From positions 301,799 through 365,798 of the forward strand of contig BCIM01000003.1 of NCBI GenBank assembly GCA_039545315.1: a DNA stretch of 64,000 bases. Direction: 5' to 3'. The DNA is from Kondoa malvinella. Its lineage: Eukaryota; Basidiomycota; Agaricostilbomycetes; Agaricostilbales; Kondoaceae. The notes beneath the pieces are model-generated. The model worked only from the letters and a program-made list of their open reading frames with translations, did no database searches and had not been told where the DNA came from. A program made the position numbers and the translations under genes. Below, piece after piece: positions 34,031-44,863 of the stretch (positions are counted from its first letter, which is position 1; the number at the start of each line of letters is the position of its first letter).

Positions 34031-37000
34031 TCAGAATATCACCAACATAGTGTCCAAAATGTCAACATGACAAGTACAAATCGTCGGCCAATGCGAATGC
34101 AGATTTATGTTTACAGATAGACAAGAGACCATTACGGCGGTGCTTGGGCCACTCTTGCTGGATGTGGGCGTGACGGAGATGATATTGAACCCCATAGCTG
34201 ATGACTGTGTCAAGCAGTGCTCCCGAGGACATAAGCAGAGACTTACGGTCAAAAAGATGAAGAGATGGAGTAGCGCAGCATATATGACGAAAAGACCTCG
34301 CATGTAGCGATTGCCCAAGATCAGGTTTGCGAACCCATAAAGTAGCTTTTCGATAGGATTGAGTGCTTGTACAGCTGTCGAACGTTCCTGCAGACTACAT
34401 CAGACAGTCTTCAACCTGACAAACGCAGCGAGCTCACTCTGCCTCGGAAAGCCTCGAAGGGATTCATGCTCTGCTCATATAAGTTGCGATATTTGCCTAG
34501 ATCTTCATTCTTCTCTTTTGCCGGGGCAGCAGGATATAGACTGTTCGACGGGCCTGCGTCCTGCCGATAGCTCTGCAGATATCGCACTTTCTCATATAGC
34601 TTCATATTGTCTGCTTGCAGAGCCTTTGTTTCCGTTCGTAGCTCGGCTGTCGTAGCATTCGACTTCCGAAGTTCCTGCAAGCGGATATTTGAGAATCGCT
34701 ATCTGTATTGTAAAAGGTAGACTTACCTCTTCGATCTCGGAGTTGCGCTGCCTGAAGCGGTCTCTTTGACTTGTGATGATGGGCAATATCGAGCTCTCTG
34801 CAGTACTGGTGAGACCTGGTGCCGCTACAGTTGGTGCCTCTTTCTTCCCAATGTTGAGACTTGCAAGCGAATCAAGACCTTGAGAAGGGGTTGCTGTCCC
34901 AGAAGGACCTGCACTTGGACCATTGGACCTGTTCAGGTGGAGCAGGTCATTCTCGAGACGGTCGTTTAGCTGTTGCTGTTCGCTGACTTGCGCTCGAAGT
35001 TGTTCGCATTCGCTCTTGACTGCGTCTGTTTGAGTAATGAGGTCTTCATGAGCTACCTGTAAGATGGCGCGATCAGTTAGCCAGAAGCATTGCGATGATC
35101 ATGCGCGGCCTACTCGAAGTACAGTGAGCTGCTCCTGAATTTTCCTGTTCTTGCCCATCAGAAGATTCTCGAGCGGTCTCCCTCTATTCTGATTCGCTTT
35201 ATCGGCATTTGGATCAGGCATGCGTATCACAGAGTCGGAATTGCTAGTAGATCCGTCATCGATCTCCGTCTCGTCATCCAGGTTCGTGCCAGAGAATTCG
35301 ACAAACTGTACACCAAGAATGTTTGAGAAGACAACCAAGATCAAGCCGTTCAGCGTACCTTCATGATGTCTAATTCGCGTTTGATTTCGTCATAGTCTGC
35401 GAATTGCTGCACTCGTTCTCGCAAAGATGACAGCTCGCTTGTCTGTGCGACAAGCTCGACAGTCAGCAAGGTATAGACTTGCTGAGTCAAAGCCGACGCA
35501 CCAGGTTGACAAGCTTTGTGTCCCTATCCTGTATGCTCTTCTTGTCCTGTTTCTGGTTGCGCTCGCTTTCGATCTTTTGGTCTTCGAGATTTTGTATCAG
35601 CCTTGCAGTCTCGCTTTGTAGATCTGATGTTTGCGATTCCAGTGTCCGCACTCTACTGAATGATAAGTTTATGCACGACGAGCATTTCGGTAATGCATAC
35701 CTGGCTTCGTTCTCGCTACCATTCCGTACAGACTCAATATCCGCTCGCAGCTTCTCCTATCGCACGGATCAGTGTTGCAGGTAACTGTACAGGTCATCGC
35801 TCACATTTCGCCTTTCCATCTCGAGAACTCGACTATTCGCCCGCTCGACATCAGCAGCCATGAGGTCCATCTCTGTTTGCAGAGCCATACTCTCCTGATC
35901 TACACTGATCGTTAATGATGGTACAACAGTGCCGATGATGTACGGACCTTGCCGTTGATTGTTGTCCAGCAACTTAGCGTGCGTGGATTCGTGCGAATTG
36001 CGCAAATCCCGTAGCTGCTCCCGAGACATTGAGACTTGTTTCGTCAGATCTCGTTCCCTGTGAAACGTTCAGTCTCATCCACGCAATTGAGCGAAGGCAG
36101 ACCATAGCTTACCTGTCTTCGTAATTCCGAAGCCTTTCATCATATGTAGCATGCAGCTCGGCTTCCTTCTGATCAACCTTCTCCGAGATCATATCCTCCA
36201 TCTGTGCAAAGTAAGGCAGAATTAAGCTATAATAACAGCAAAGACGCCTGCCCGCACCTTCTGCTCATACTTTTCACAACGCTCGGCTAGCTTCTTCCGC
36301 TCCTTCTCTATACTCTGAGCATCTTGCAGCTGCTGTCGTAATGAAGCTGTCTCTTGCCGTTCACGAGCAAGTTCCGCTTCGAAGAGTCGCGCTTCAGATG
36401 CTTTCGCTGTTTGATCCTGAGCTACTGATCAGACTTGATCAGGGCGCGCAGCGATTGAGACGCACGACAGCTGCGTCAAGTAGAGGGAAAGGGTCAGGCG
36501 CCTCTGCTAGGACTTTGTACACGCTGAGGAACGCGTTCTCTGCTGTCTTTGAGCGTTTGGTGAGGTTATCGATCTCAGATTGATAGGCTGTGCGCGATAG
36601 AGCGAGTTGAGTGAGGATACCACTGCATCAGACTGTCCGCGCACCTTTGAGCAGTCCCTTGAATGCGTTGCCCTTCTCCTCTTCGGCAATCTTCTTGAAG
36701 TCTGTCATCGCAATTGAGCACACCACCAGCTTATGTTGCAGACACGGGGTTACCTCTAGTCTGCTCAGCGAGCTTCTTACGCCCGACCATGTTCTCCTTT
36801 TGATTCTCGACAATTTCGAGACCTATATTGACGCTCATCAGCTATCGACCGACATTCGACCAAGCTACTCACCTTGAGCATCCAGCTTCTTCTGCAAGTT
36901 GCCAAGACTGATATCTGTAAAGCGCAATGAGCGGCTGGGCCTTACACAACAATGCAGAACGACGCACCTTTCCATGCTGTTAGCGCAGCGCTGAAGTTGG

Positions 37001-37043
37001 AGCCTGGCCCTGGCAGGGCGTCTACCGCCGCGGTATCCTCCAT
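34031..37043 (-). CDS. COY1: CASP/COY1 Golgi coiled-coil protein
   Basis: Seen: [26 protein letters not shown], then [53 protein letters not shown]. These exons are the conserved N-terminus of CASP (CUX1 splice form)/Coy1. A long coiled coil follows over several exons (for example [12 protein letters not shown] and [16 protein letters not shown]). The CASP C-terminal domain reads [40 protein letters not shown], and the membrane anchor is [18 protein letters not shown]. The family is tail-anchored in the Golgi and helps tether vesicles in retrograde traffic. An intron near the end does not shift the frame, so the exact tail after the anchor is unsure. The start at 37043 is only about 60 bases from a divergent ATG. 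Confidence 0.88.
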
Positions 37044-37101
37044 GCTGCTGAGATGGTATCACCCGTGTCAAGGTATTAGACCGTCGGTGGTTTCGACCAA
37101 G

Positions 37102-37570
37102 ATGTTCAGCTTTCGGCGCAAGTGCTTTAGACAGCAGTCTCTCTTAGAGCCAGCTGCTCCGCCTGTACCTCTGCGCTCTCTTGCCATTGTCAAGAAATGC
37201 TGCGCCCTGCTCGATTCGAAGCGGTCTTCTGAGAGCTTTGCTCACTACCTCGATATCGCTATACTAGCAAACTCCTTCCGCTCAACCACATTTGCCGAGA
37301 GCATTATCAAACGATAGAAGAGCATCCGTCCTGTTCAAGCGTCTTTTGTCGGTCTCAGCAGCAGCCGCGTCTCAATCGCATTATCTCGTCGACAACATAA
37401 ATTTGACCATGCCGCTCGATATCGGAAGCGCTCTCACTCGCTGGGTTTCTGCCAACCTGAGCATGGACAGCGAAATGCTTTTGGATGACCTGCAATACTT
37501 TGGCATTTCTTTCGGTCGTTCAGATGGCGACACAGGGCAAGAAGACAAGGCTGTAGATCTGCTGGAATAG
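37102..37570 (+). CDS. Small unrecognised protein
   Basis: Weak to moderate call. Exon one from ATG 37102 reads MFSFRRKCFRQQSLLEP. A candidate intron (gtcaag to tactag) would join in frame to an exon with SVLFKRLLSVSAAAASQS, LDIGSALTRWVSANLSMD and LQYFGISFGRSDGD, stopping at 37570. About 130 residues. The second part looks coding on composition. I do not recognise a family. It sits divergently from COY1, about 60 bases away, so both could share a promoter. Confidence 0.4.
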
Positions 37571-37764
37571 CTTGGCCTCCTGTGCTATGATACATTTCTG
37601 TTGTTGATATCTGCCATTGACTTGTCGAAAATCGTTGAGAAGCTCTATTCGTCCGAATCTTTCTTCCCTTTGAGACCGAACGGTCTTCCTGAGTCTCTTC
37701 TCTCTTTCATCTTTATCCACGACAGACATCCTCTACAACGCTTCTGCAGCGGTGCTTCCTCAGA

Positions 37765-39166
37765 ATGACTCAGCTGTCTCCCTTCGATTCTCTCGCCATA
37801 GATGCTACTCGTCATTCAGCATCCCGTCCGGGACTAGCCAATATGCCCATCGAGATCATCAGACACATCATCAAGATGGCCAGCGCTCTATTCACCGAAG
37901 AAGAGCAAAGATCCTTCTTCTGCGCAACAGCTCGAGTCTGTCAAGGCCTTCTCACCATTTCTCAAGAACAGCTCTACCGGAAAGTAACATTCGCGGATAC
38001 TGGCAACTCGTCTCTTATGGAGACTCTAAGCAATAACAGCTTCCTCGCATCCTGTGTACGGGAGATCAACTTGAAGTGGGCGTGTTTGCCTCAGAATGCC
38101 GCTTCTGAAGTTAGCTGGCCGGACGTTATCCTCTCCAGCCAGATGGCACAGTTCGGAAAAGTCTTCCGCTCCTCTCTTCAGCTCAAGACAGTCTGGATCT
38201 CACTAGTCTGTTACAACTCGGCATTCGACGGATCTTTGCCTTCCTCGCCATGGACTGACAGGCAAAGCTTGGCTAGCTTACAAGTGCCATCAGTCGAATC
38301 TCTGACTATCAGCTCAACGGAGAAGTCGCTCAACACCTCCAACTTTCCTCTCTTCTTTGATATTCTCCCCATGGTGAAAGAGCTTTCCCTTGCCAGTAAG
38401 CCTATAAGTGAATAATACACAATCAAAGGCTGACAGTCAGCTAGTTGACACAAAGAGCATGAAACTGGTCCGATCAACTGCTGAAATCGCAGCAGTCCCG
38501 CCTATTGGACAATCTAGCCGAAGCGACAACATCCTGGCCGATTTGATCCACCATTTCATCTTCACCATAGAAGAAGTCGAACTATGTCAATTACCTGAAG
38601 ACGGACCTTCCGGATGGGGCATCACCAACGACGACTTAGAAGCAGTCCACACCCTCACTATCAGCCAACCATTGACGAATGAGGATCTTCTACTTTCAGC
38701 AGTCCCCAATCTCGTCGAATTGAAGTACTCTGATCGACTTGACAACCCCTTCAAACGTCTCTCTGTCTACCCATTCACTTTCACTCTACTTTCCCTCAGC
38801 CTCAGATCTTTCAGCGAGCAAGAATACGATTGGGACCTTCTCTTTTCTTGGTCTTTCCTCAGTCTGCGCAAATTTCAATGCGCTCCTTCTTCACTCAACT
38901 TGGGCGGCAGCACGACTATCCTGGAATATTCAAAGAGGAAACCGTTATTGCTATGCGTGTTCGACTTGCCGCTCCATGTGGAAGGAGGTCGATTAGCTGG
39001 TCGAGCGGTGATTGTGCTTCAGGATGGTGAAATGCTGGGGGAAGAGAGCAAGTGGTTCGATTGCATGTCGGAGGTACCTTTGAACACAGAGGAAGAACGG
39101 AAGGTGATGATGCAGAAGGCGAAATCAGCGATTGGCATCGAACAGGATTACGCCGACACAGAATAG
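37765..39166 (+). CDS. F-box-like protein
   Basis: Seen: an early MPIEIIRHIIKMASALFTEE followed by ATARVCQGLLTISQEQLYRK, matching the F-box pattern (LPxEIIxxII ... VCxxw ... LYR). The rest is repetitive and leucine-rich (LQLKTVWISLVCYNS, PSVESLTISSTEKSL, AVHTLTISQPLTNEDLLLSA, PNLVELKYSDRL). One intron near 38397-38440 (gtaagc to cag) joins LSLAS to LVDTKSMKLVRST in frame. Stop TAG at 39164-39166. About 450 residues. Role: probable SCF substrate adaptor. No orthologue recognised. Confidence 0.65.
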
Positions 39167-39448
39167 GGATGATCGGGGCATACCGCAGCCTTTAATTTTG
39201 GAAGATGTTTGACCAGAGCATCGAAGTATCTTGCAAAGGAGCAACGTAGCGCTCGAATGTCCGAACGGAAGCTGAGAGTATTTGCCGGAGTGACTCGATG
39301 CAGATTCAGAGCAGCAAACAGGAGGCTCCACAGAGGCAGCGGATGACCATGAAGAGCCACAGAGAAGCACAGAGAGCATAGCAGCGCATTATCATTCGTC
39401 TTTGCGAGACGTCGTTCCCTTGACCCAAAACAGCCTTGTCGCCTCGCT

Positions 39449-39796
39449 ATGGTATACACCTCGCGCTCTTTCTCCTTCGCTCGTAGCTGACAGGCCGTCG
39501 ATAGATTATCCCAGTCCGCTGCTTCTCATGCGGTAAAGTGGTATATAACGGTCTCGAAGCAAGCTGTGTCAAAAATTTATTATGGCATACATTGCACACA
39601 GGTCGGCAACAAATGGGAAGCCTACCTTGAGCTGTTGGAGTCTGGAGCATCAGATCAGTGCGTCTCTTGCGCAAAGCAAACAGAGCAAGATCTGATGGGA
39701 TTTGGCAGAGATGCCTTGGACCAACTTGGACTCAAGAGGTATTGCTGTAGAAGGATGGTCTTGACTCATGTGGACTTGATTGAAAAGCTGCTGTGA
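39449..39796 (+). CDS. RPB10: RNA polymerase I/II/III shared subunit RPB10 (RPABC5)
   Basis: Seen: M, then [47 protein letters not shown] and [11 protein letters not shown]. The CFSC and YCC cysteines form the zinc site that defines RPB10, and the order and length are as in yeast. The subunit helps assemble the RPB2-RPB3 side of all three nuclear RNA polymerases. The coding sequence is split by three introns. The first falls straight after the ATG (39449-39451), so the first coding exon is a bare start codon. The second donor is gtatat after CGKV and the third is gtgcgt after SD. Stop TGA at 39794-39796. Confidence 0.95.
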
Positions 39797-40814
39797 GTGT
39801 CGCGCCTATGGTCTCTGGTCGCTTGCTTACTTGTCGAGCAGTCATTACAATCGTGAGACTGCTTCTGAGCATTGGACTACGAGGCTGACACTGCTACAGC
39901 TTACGAAAAGAAGGGCACCACTGCATAGACTTGACTTGGGACGCTGTATATATGGCAAGGATGTATTACTATTCAAAACTTCTCTAAAACGTCTGTTCTG
40001 GCTGATCAGCGTCCGCTCTCTTGTCTCCTGCTCTCTCCTGTTCTTATGCTCCAGCTCTTACGATCATATCAAAATCACTGTCACATTGGGCAAAGAGGAG
40101 CCCAAGCTGCTGTTGTGTGCTTCTCCTCTAGCGTACACAGAGGGCAAAAGAGGTATTCAAGTTTGGCTGTCGAGTCCTTCGTCGATGTCGTGCACGGTTC
40201 TCAGAGCGACATGTAAGACTTTGCCTAGCCTTCCATTCTTCTTCCCGATGCAATGATGTGAGGGCATGATACAAGAAACGCGACGAGTCCGACTTGCCGC
40301 TGCTGTGTAACTTCGCTGCCACTGTTAGGGAATTGAGGAGATGAATGAAGAGGCGAATTTGTCAAGGATATCGTGAAGCATAACAAGAGAGAACAACTTC
40401 TAAGAAAACCAATTGCATCGCACGCACATCATAGACCTTCACTGAAGAGGCAGGCGAATCCATCACGAATATCAGACTGGAACACAGATGACGAGTCGCG
40501 AAATAAGGAAGCGAGGCAAAAGAAGAGCGCAGAAAAGAGAACGAGAACCCGTATCCTGAGAAGCGATAACCGCCCAATCACTTGCGATCATGTACAAACT
40601 ATACACCCAATGCCCGATACCCGTCATGAGTTCTTGAAGCGCCAAGCTCAAAAGTAAAAGAACCTTTCAGACAGGACCGCATCCTAAGAGCTTTGAGAAA
40701 CGGCCGGGGACAAGCTATGAGAGACATACCAGTCTGTTGCTGCAGTCCAGCGGGCGTTCCAGCAGAGTATCCCATATTCACATCTCCGAATTCTCGATCC
40801 GCCAACTAATGATG
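39797..40814. other. Intergenic, no gene supported
   Basis: About 1 kb between convergent RPB10 and the MIM2-like gene. Open frames at 39780-40256 and 40373-40657 (plus strand) are Ser- or Arg-rich, lack splice logic and match nothing I know. Larger than expected for two 3' ends, so an unseen small or noncoding gene is possible. Confidence 0.35.
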
Positions 40815-41183
40815 CTACCGCCTGATCCAAGCTGAAGCGAATTTCCCGCCAAAGAGCTCCAGACCCAGCCCTACGTCTAGGAACCGACCCCAAGCTAGAA
40901 TGAGGCATCAGCCCAAGTACTTGCCTACACCGCATGGGGACTGACCAGCATAAGCTACTTTTCTGCCTAACCATTTGCCCAAAAACGGCAGCACGACGAC
41001 AGATACGAGCATTTGTAATTGTTTGATGCTTTCTTCGTATTCTGATTGCAGTCGTGCCAGCTCTTGAGAATCTGTCGAGTCGTATGAACTATCTGACGAG
41101 GTCGACAGCGATTCGACAGAGGATGTGCGAAACAAGTGTTTAGCAGCTGGTGGAATCGCCTGCGGATCAATATAGGCCGCCAT
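40815..41183 (-). CDS. MIM2-like mitochondrial outer-membrane import protein
   Basis: Seen: MAAYIDPQAIPPAAKHLFRT, a Ser/Asp-rich segment, then EYEESIKQLQMLVSVVVLPF, LGKWLGRKVAY, and across an intron AAWGRFLDVGLGLELFGGKF with the stop at 40815. The single membrane span followed by LGxWxGRxxAYxxWxR is how I remember fungal Mim2, a partner of Mim1 in inserting alpha-helical outer-membrane proteins. About 100 residues, close to the usual size. The identification is from memory and only moderately sure. It could be another small fungal membrane protein. It shares a 110-base divergent promoter with the gamma-glutamyltransferase gene. Confidence 0.55.
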
Positions 41184-41292
41184 TGCTGCTGTGATGTGCT
41201 GCTGTTGCCTGTTTGAGAGCAACCGCGACGTCAATTTGTGCTGACTGATTTCGACTCTCCTGCTTTGAGAAGGACACCGCGGTGCTACCAGC

Positions 41293-43708
41293 ATGAACAA
41301 AGGCAAAGGAAGAGCGTCTTCCAATGAAGCAGATGACCCGAGAACACCATTGCTGCCTTACAGCGGTGAACGCAGCAGACCTTCTCGCTCTGAAACCAAC
41401 AAACGCATAGCCTACCGTGTTCTCGCCTTAGCCGCATTTGCAGCGACTGTTCTCTTTGTCTTTGAAGCTTTCAGACAACGCTCAGAAGCCAGACAATCCA
41501 GAGGCACTTCAGATGATTTGCCAATGAATTTCACTTTACCTGGACCACAGCCAGGTTTGCGGAACCCGAGCTACCTCAAGCGTGGAATACACGGAGCTGT
41601 AGCTACTGAAGTGGATTTGTGTTCGCAAACGGGCGTCAACATCCTGAAACGAGGTGGAAATGCTGTGGATTCTGCCATCACTTCTGCGTTATGCGTCGGT
41701 GTCACAAACATGTTTAGCAGCGGGTCAGCTTTTGATTCACTCTGTGCCTTCTGGGCTGAATGAGATGGAAATTGACAGAATTGGCGGAGGCGGATTCATG
41801 GTGATCAGACCAGCCGACAAGCTCAACGCAACTCCTATTTCAATCAACTTTCGCGAATCCTCTCCCTCAGGCTCACACCCAAACATGTTTGAAACGACTT
41901 CTTCATTGACTGGTGGTCTGTCCATTGGTGTACCTGGTGAAATCAGAGGATTAGAAGCGGCTTATAAGCTATACGGCGGTGGATTGAGCTGGAAGGAATT
42001 GTTCGGACCTGTTATCGAGATTGCGGAAGCGCATCCTGTCGGCAAAGAACTAGCTAGGAGGTTGCGCGTGCCCGTATGTCCTCTTTTCTGTTTGCTAGAC
42101 TCCAGGCTGACGAGGTTACAGTTCTTTTCTGACTTTATGAAAGAGCTACCGGAATGGAGGCAAGTCTTCCTACCTGAAGGAGACTTCTTGAATGCCGGAG
42201 ACATCATTCGCCAACCTGCTTTGGCAAACACATTGCGAACTATAGCCGAAAAGGGAGCAGATGCTTTCTACCATGTATGTTCTCTATACATTCTTGTAGC
42301 GACTTTCTAAGTCATCATTAGGGAGAGATTGCGAAATCCATGGTCTCGACAGTCCGGAATGCTGGCGGATTACTGACAATGGACGATTTGGCAAACTACC
42401 AAGCGACCATTGAACCAGCTGTGCGAGGCACCTATCGGAACAGAACAATCTGGACTTCTACAGCACCTTCTTCTGGCCCTGTTTTGCTTAGTTTGTTGAA
42501 TACGCTTGAACCTATTGATAATTGGGTGGAAGAAGGAAGGACTGGATTGAATGTGCATCGGTTCATTGAGGCTCAGAAATGTCGGTGTCTATCCTCTCAT
42601 AGGCTGTTCGTAGCTTACGAGGGGAACGAATTTGACAGTCGCTTTCGCTCATCGGACTGAATTTGGTGATCCATCGTTCATGGCTGACAGCCAAAAGTGG
42701 CACCATATTGAAACAAAAGAGTTTGGTAAACAGACTCTGGCCAAGATCGAAGATGTGTGTCTTCAGCTGCTCCAACGAAGCACAGGACTGACCTTTGAGC
42801 AGAACACGACCCACACTCTCGACTACTACGGAGCCAAGTTCGACATCAAGCCCGATCATGGGACTACTCATCTGAACGTTATTGACTCGGAAGGTTGCGC
42901 CGTCGCTTTGACATCAACCGTCAACTTTATCTTTGGTTCCCGAGTGCGCGATCCACAAACCGGTATTCTCCTCAATGACGAAATGAACGACTTCGCTGTA
43001 CCTAACCGACCTGATATCTTTGGATTGAGACCCAGTCCGTTCAATTATCCAGAAGGACCGAAAATTAGAGGTGGAATGGGGAAAAGACCAATGAGTTCTA
43101 CCAGTCCTAGTATTATTGAGCATGAAGATGGAGGGTTTTGGTTAGCTGTTGGTGGGAGTGGCGGTAGTAGGATCTTTGGAGCTGTTGCGCAGGTTAGTCC
43201 CTTTCTCCGTTGTCAGAGTGAGGTCTGATCGCAAAGCAGGTGTTGTTGAACCTTGATTGGGGTTATGATCTTTCGCATGCTATTGAACAGCCTAGAGTAC
43301 ATACTCAGTTATTACCGGCTTATGTGGGTAGATGTCATTCGATTGTGATCGTGCTGACCTTGGAAGTAGGTGTCTATCGAATCTGGAATACAGCCTGAGA
43401 TAGTTGATGCGCTGGATTCGAGAGGTCACAAGTAAGCTCATTACCAATTCTCTGATCAGTAGCTGACCTGTATGCCAGCATATCGATGTTTGACATCAAT
43501 GTCGCTGCGTGTGAGATTGTAAGTGACCCGATTGCTTAGCCTGTTCCCAGGCTAAAGTATTCGGTCGCGTACAGCAAGCAGTACAGCATAGCTTAGATGG
43601 TTGGTATTGGGGTAAGCTAGAGCTCAAGCTCGTCCCTTCAATTGACCTGATCTGTCTGTGTCAGGCGCAAGCGATTCGCGTAAAAATGGGCAAGCAGCTG
43701 CGTATTAG
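41293..43708 (+). CDS. Gamma-glutamyltransferase
   Basis: Seen: a cytosolic lead, a signal anchor (YRVLALAAFAATVLFVFEAF), then the GGT fold: GIHGAVATEVDLCSQTGVNI, GGNAVDSAITSALCVGV, GGGGFMVIR, FRESSP, GGLSIGVPGEIRGLEAAYKL, the small-subunit start DHGTTHLNVIDSEG (the Thr after DHGT is the autoprocessing and catalytic residue), NDEMNDFAVP, KRPMSSTSPSII and GGSGGSRI, ending KNGQAAAY-stop at 43706-43708. The enzyme cleaves glutathione and its conjugates at the cell surface or vacuole. About eight introns. The intron after TNMFSSG must be removed to reach GGGGFMVIR. Length is normal. Confidence 0.92.
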
Positions 43709-43838
43709 AGCCAATAGACGTAAGTGCTATTTGTGGAGGAAGAGTCCAGCTCATCAGCGTCTGGCTGCAGAGAATTACAAGTGTACAAATGTGCTAATGG
43801 TACAACAACAAGCATTGCTTTCCACTCCCTTTTCCACT

Positions 43839-44365
43839 TTACAATTCTTCCCGTACATACTCTATCGCTTCACTCTCCTTCAATACACCTCTATAAAAGC
43901 CCGGTATCGTCCGCGTCGCTCTGAACCCTCTACCTTCATAAAACCTCCTTCCCGCCTTATTGCTCTTTGCGCAATGCAAGCTGACCCTGGACCTCTTTGG
44001 TAATGCATCGTGAAGCAACGTCGCTATTCCTTGGCTCTGATATGCCGGCGCAACGAAGAGTGCAGAGATGTAAATGCTGGCGGCATCTATCGTAGCCGTC
44101 AAACAGCCGATGATGTTTGATGAAGGCGCAAGAGCGACCAGACAAAGCTGATTGGTGTGTATCAGGGTATTGAGGTAGAAGGAGGATTGAAGCTTGGAAG
44201 TAAGCATTGCATGCTAGCAGGGAGGGCAGACTGCGGGTAAGCGGGAAGCGACTGTGCAGATGAGCTCGAAAAGCGTACGTGCAATTGAATGACTTTAGGC
44301 AAGTCTATTCTCCTCAGTGGACGGATGACTGCTTGTTGCCTGCGTCTCCCGAAAGCGAGGTTCAT
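43839..44365 (-). CDS. GNAT acetyltransferase, NAA50-like
   Basis: Seen: MNLAFGRRRQQAVIRPLRRI, DLPKVIQLH, an intron (gtacgc to gctag), then QSSFYLNTLIHTNQLCLVAL, NIIGCLTATID, ISALFVAPAYQSQGIATLLH (acetyl-CoA motif A: V-x-P-x-Y-Q-x-x-G-I-A), SLHCAKSNKAGRRFYEGRGF and IPGFYRGV. The DLPKV start and the NKAGRRFYxxxGF end resemble NAA50/San-type N-terminal protein acetyltransferases. Substrate not proven. Start at 44365 gives a compact protein of about 150 residues. An in-frame ATG upstream (MEHLWLPLLPL) is possible but less likely. Confidence 0.7.
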
Positions 44366-44863
44366 GCATGACCGAATACTTTCGATGGTATTGCCATTCC
44401 ATTGAACCGCGCTTTGAGCTGGCCACGTCGTGTCGAGTGGTAGCAAAGGAAGCCATAGATGTTCCATTAGGTCGTTCTTATGCGGGAAGCGCGTTTGCTC
44501 ATTCCTTACATGGAATCTGGGGAAATGGTTGCGGAAAATATCGCATCCGCTTCGCCGAGCTGCTCCGAAGGGAGGGCACCGCTCTTTCTCCTGTTTCATT
44601 GTTGGTCTACTCCGTTCACCTTTGCTGCATCCAATCCAAGCAGTGCAATCCTCAACCTTGGAAGTATTGAAAAGTGAGTCCGCTTATATAGAGTAGGCGT
44701 GTCAATGAACGGCAGCTCATCTCAGCGGTCTCTGTCTTGCAAACAGCTCGTGAGTGTCTGGAATCAGCTGCAGACAGTTCAAACACTTATTGCTATTGCT
44801 CTCCCTCTCTTCTCCTGCCTTCTGCGAGCTCAGTCTATCCTCACATCAACCTACCGCTCAAAT
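44366..44863. promoter_or_regulatory. Divergent promoter region of acetyltransferase and PCK1
   Basis: About 500 bases between two divergent starts. A TATATA box lies at 44685-44690, followed by CT-rich sequence before the PCK1 ATG. The plus-strand frames here are not convincing genes. Confidence 0.4.
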
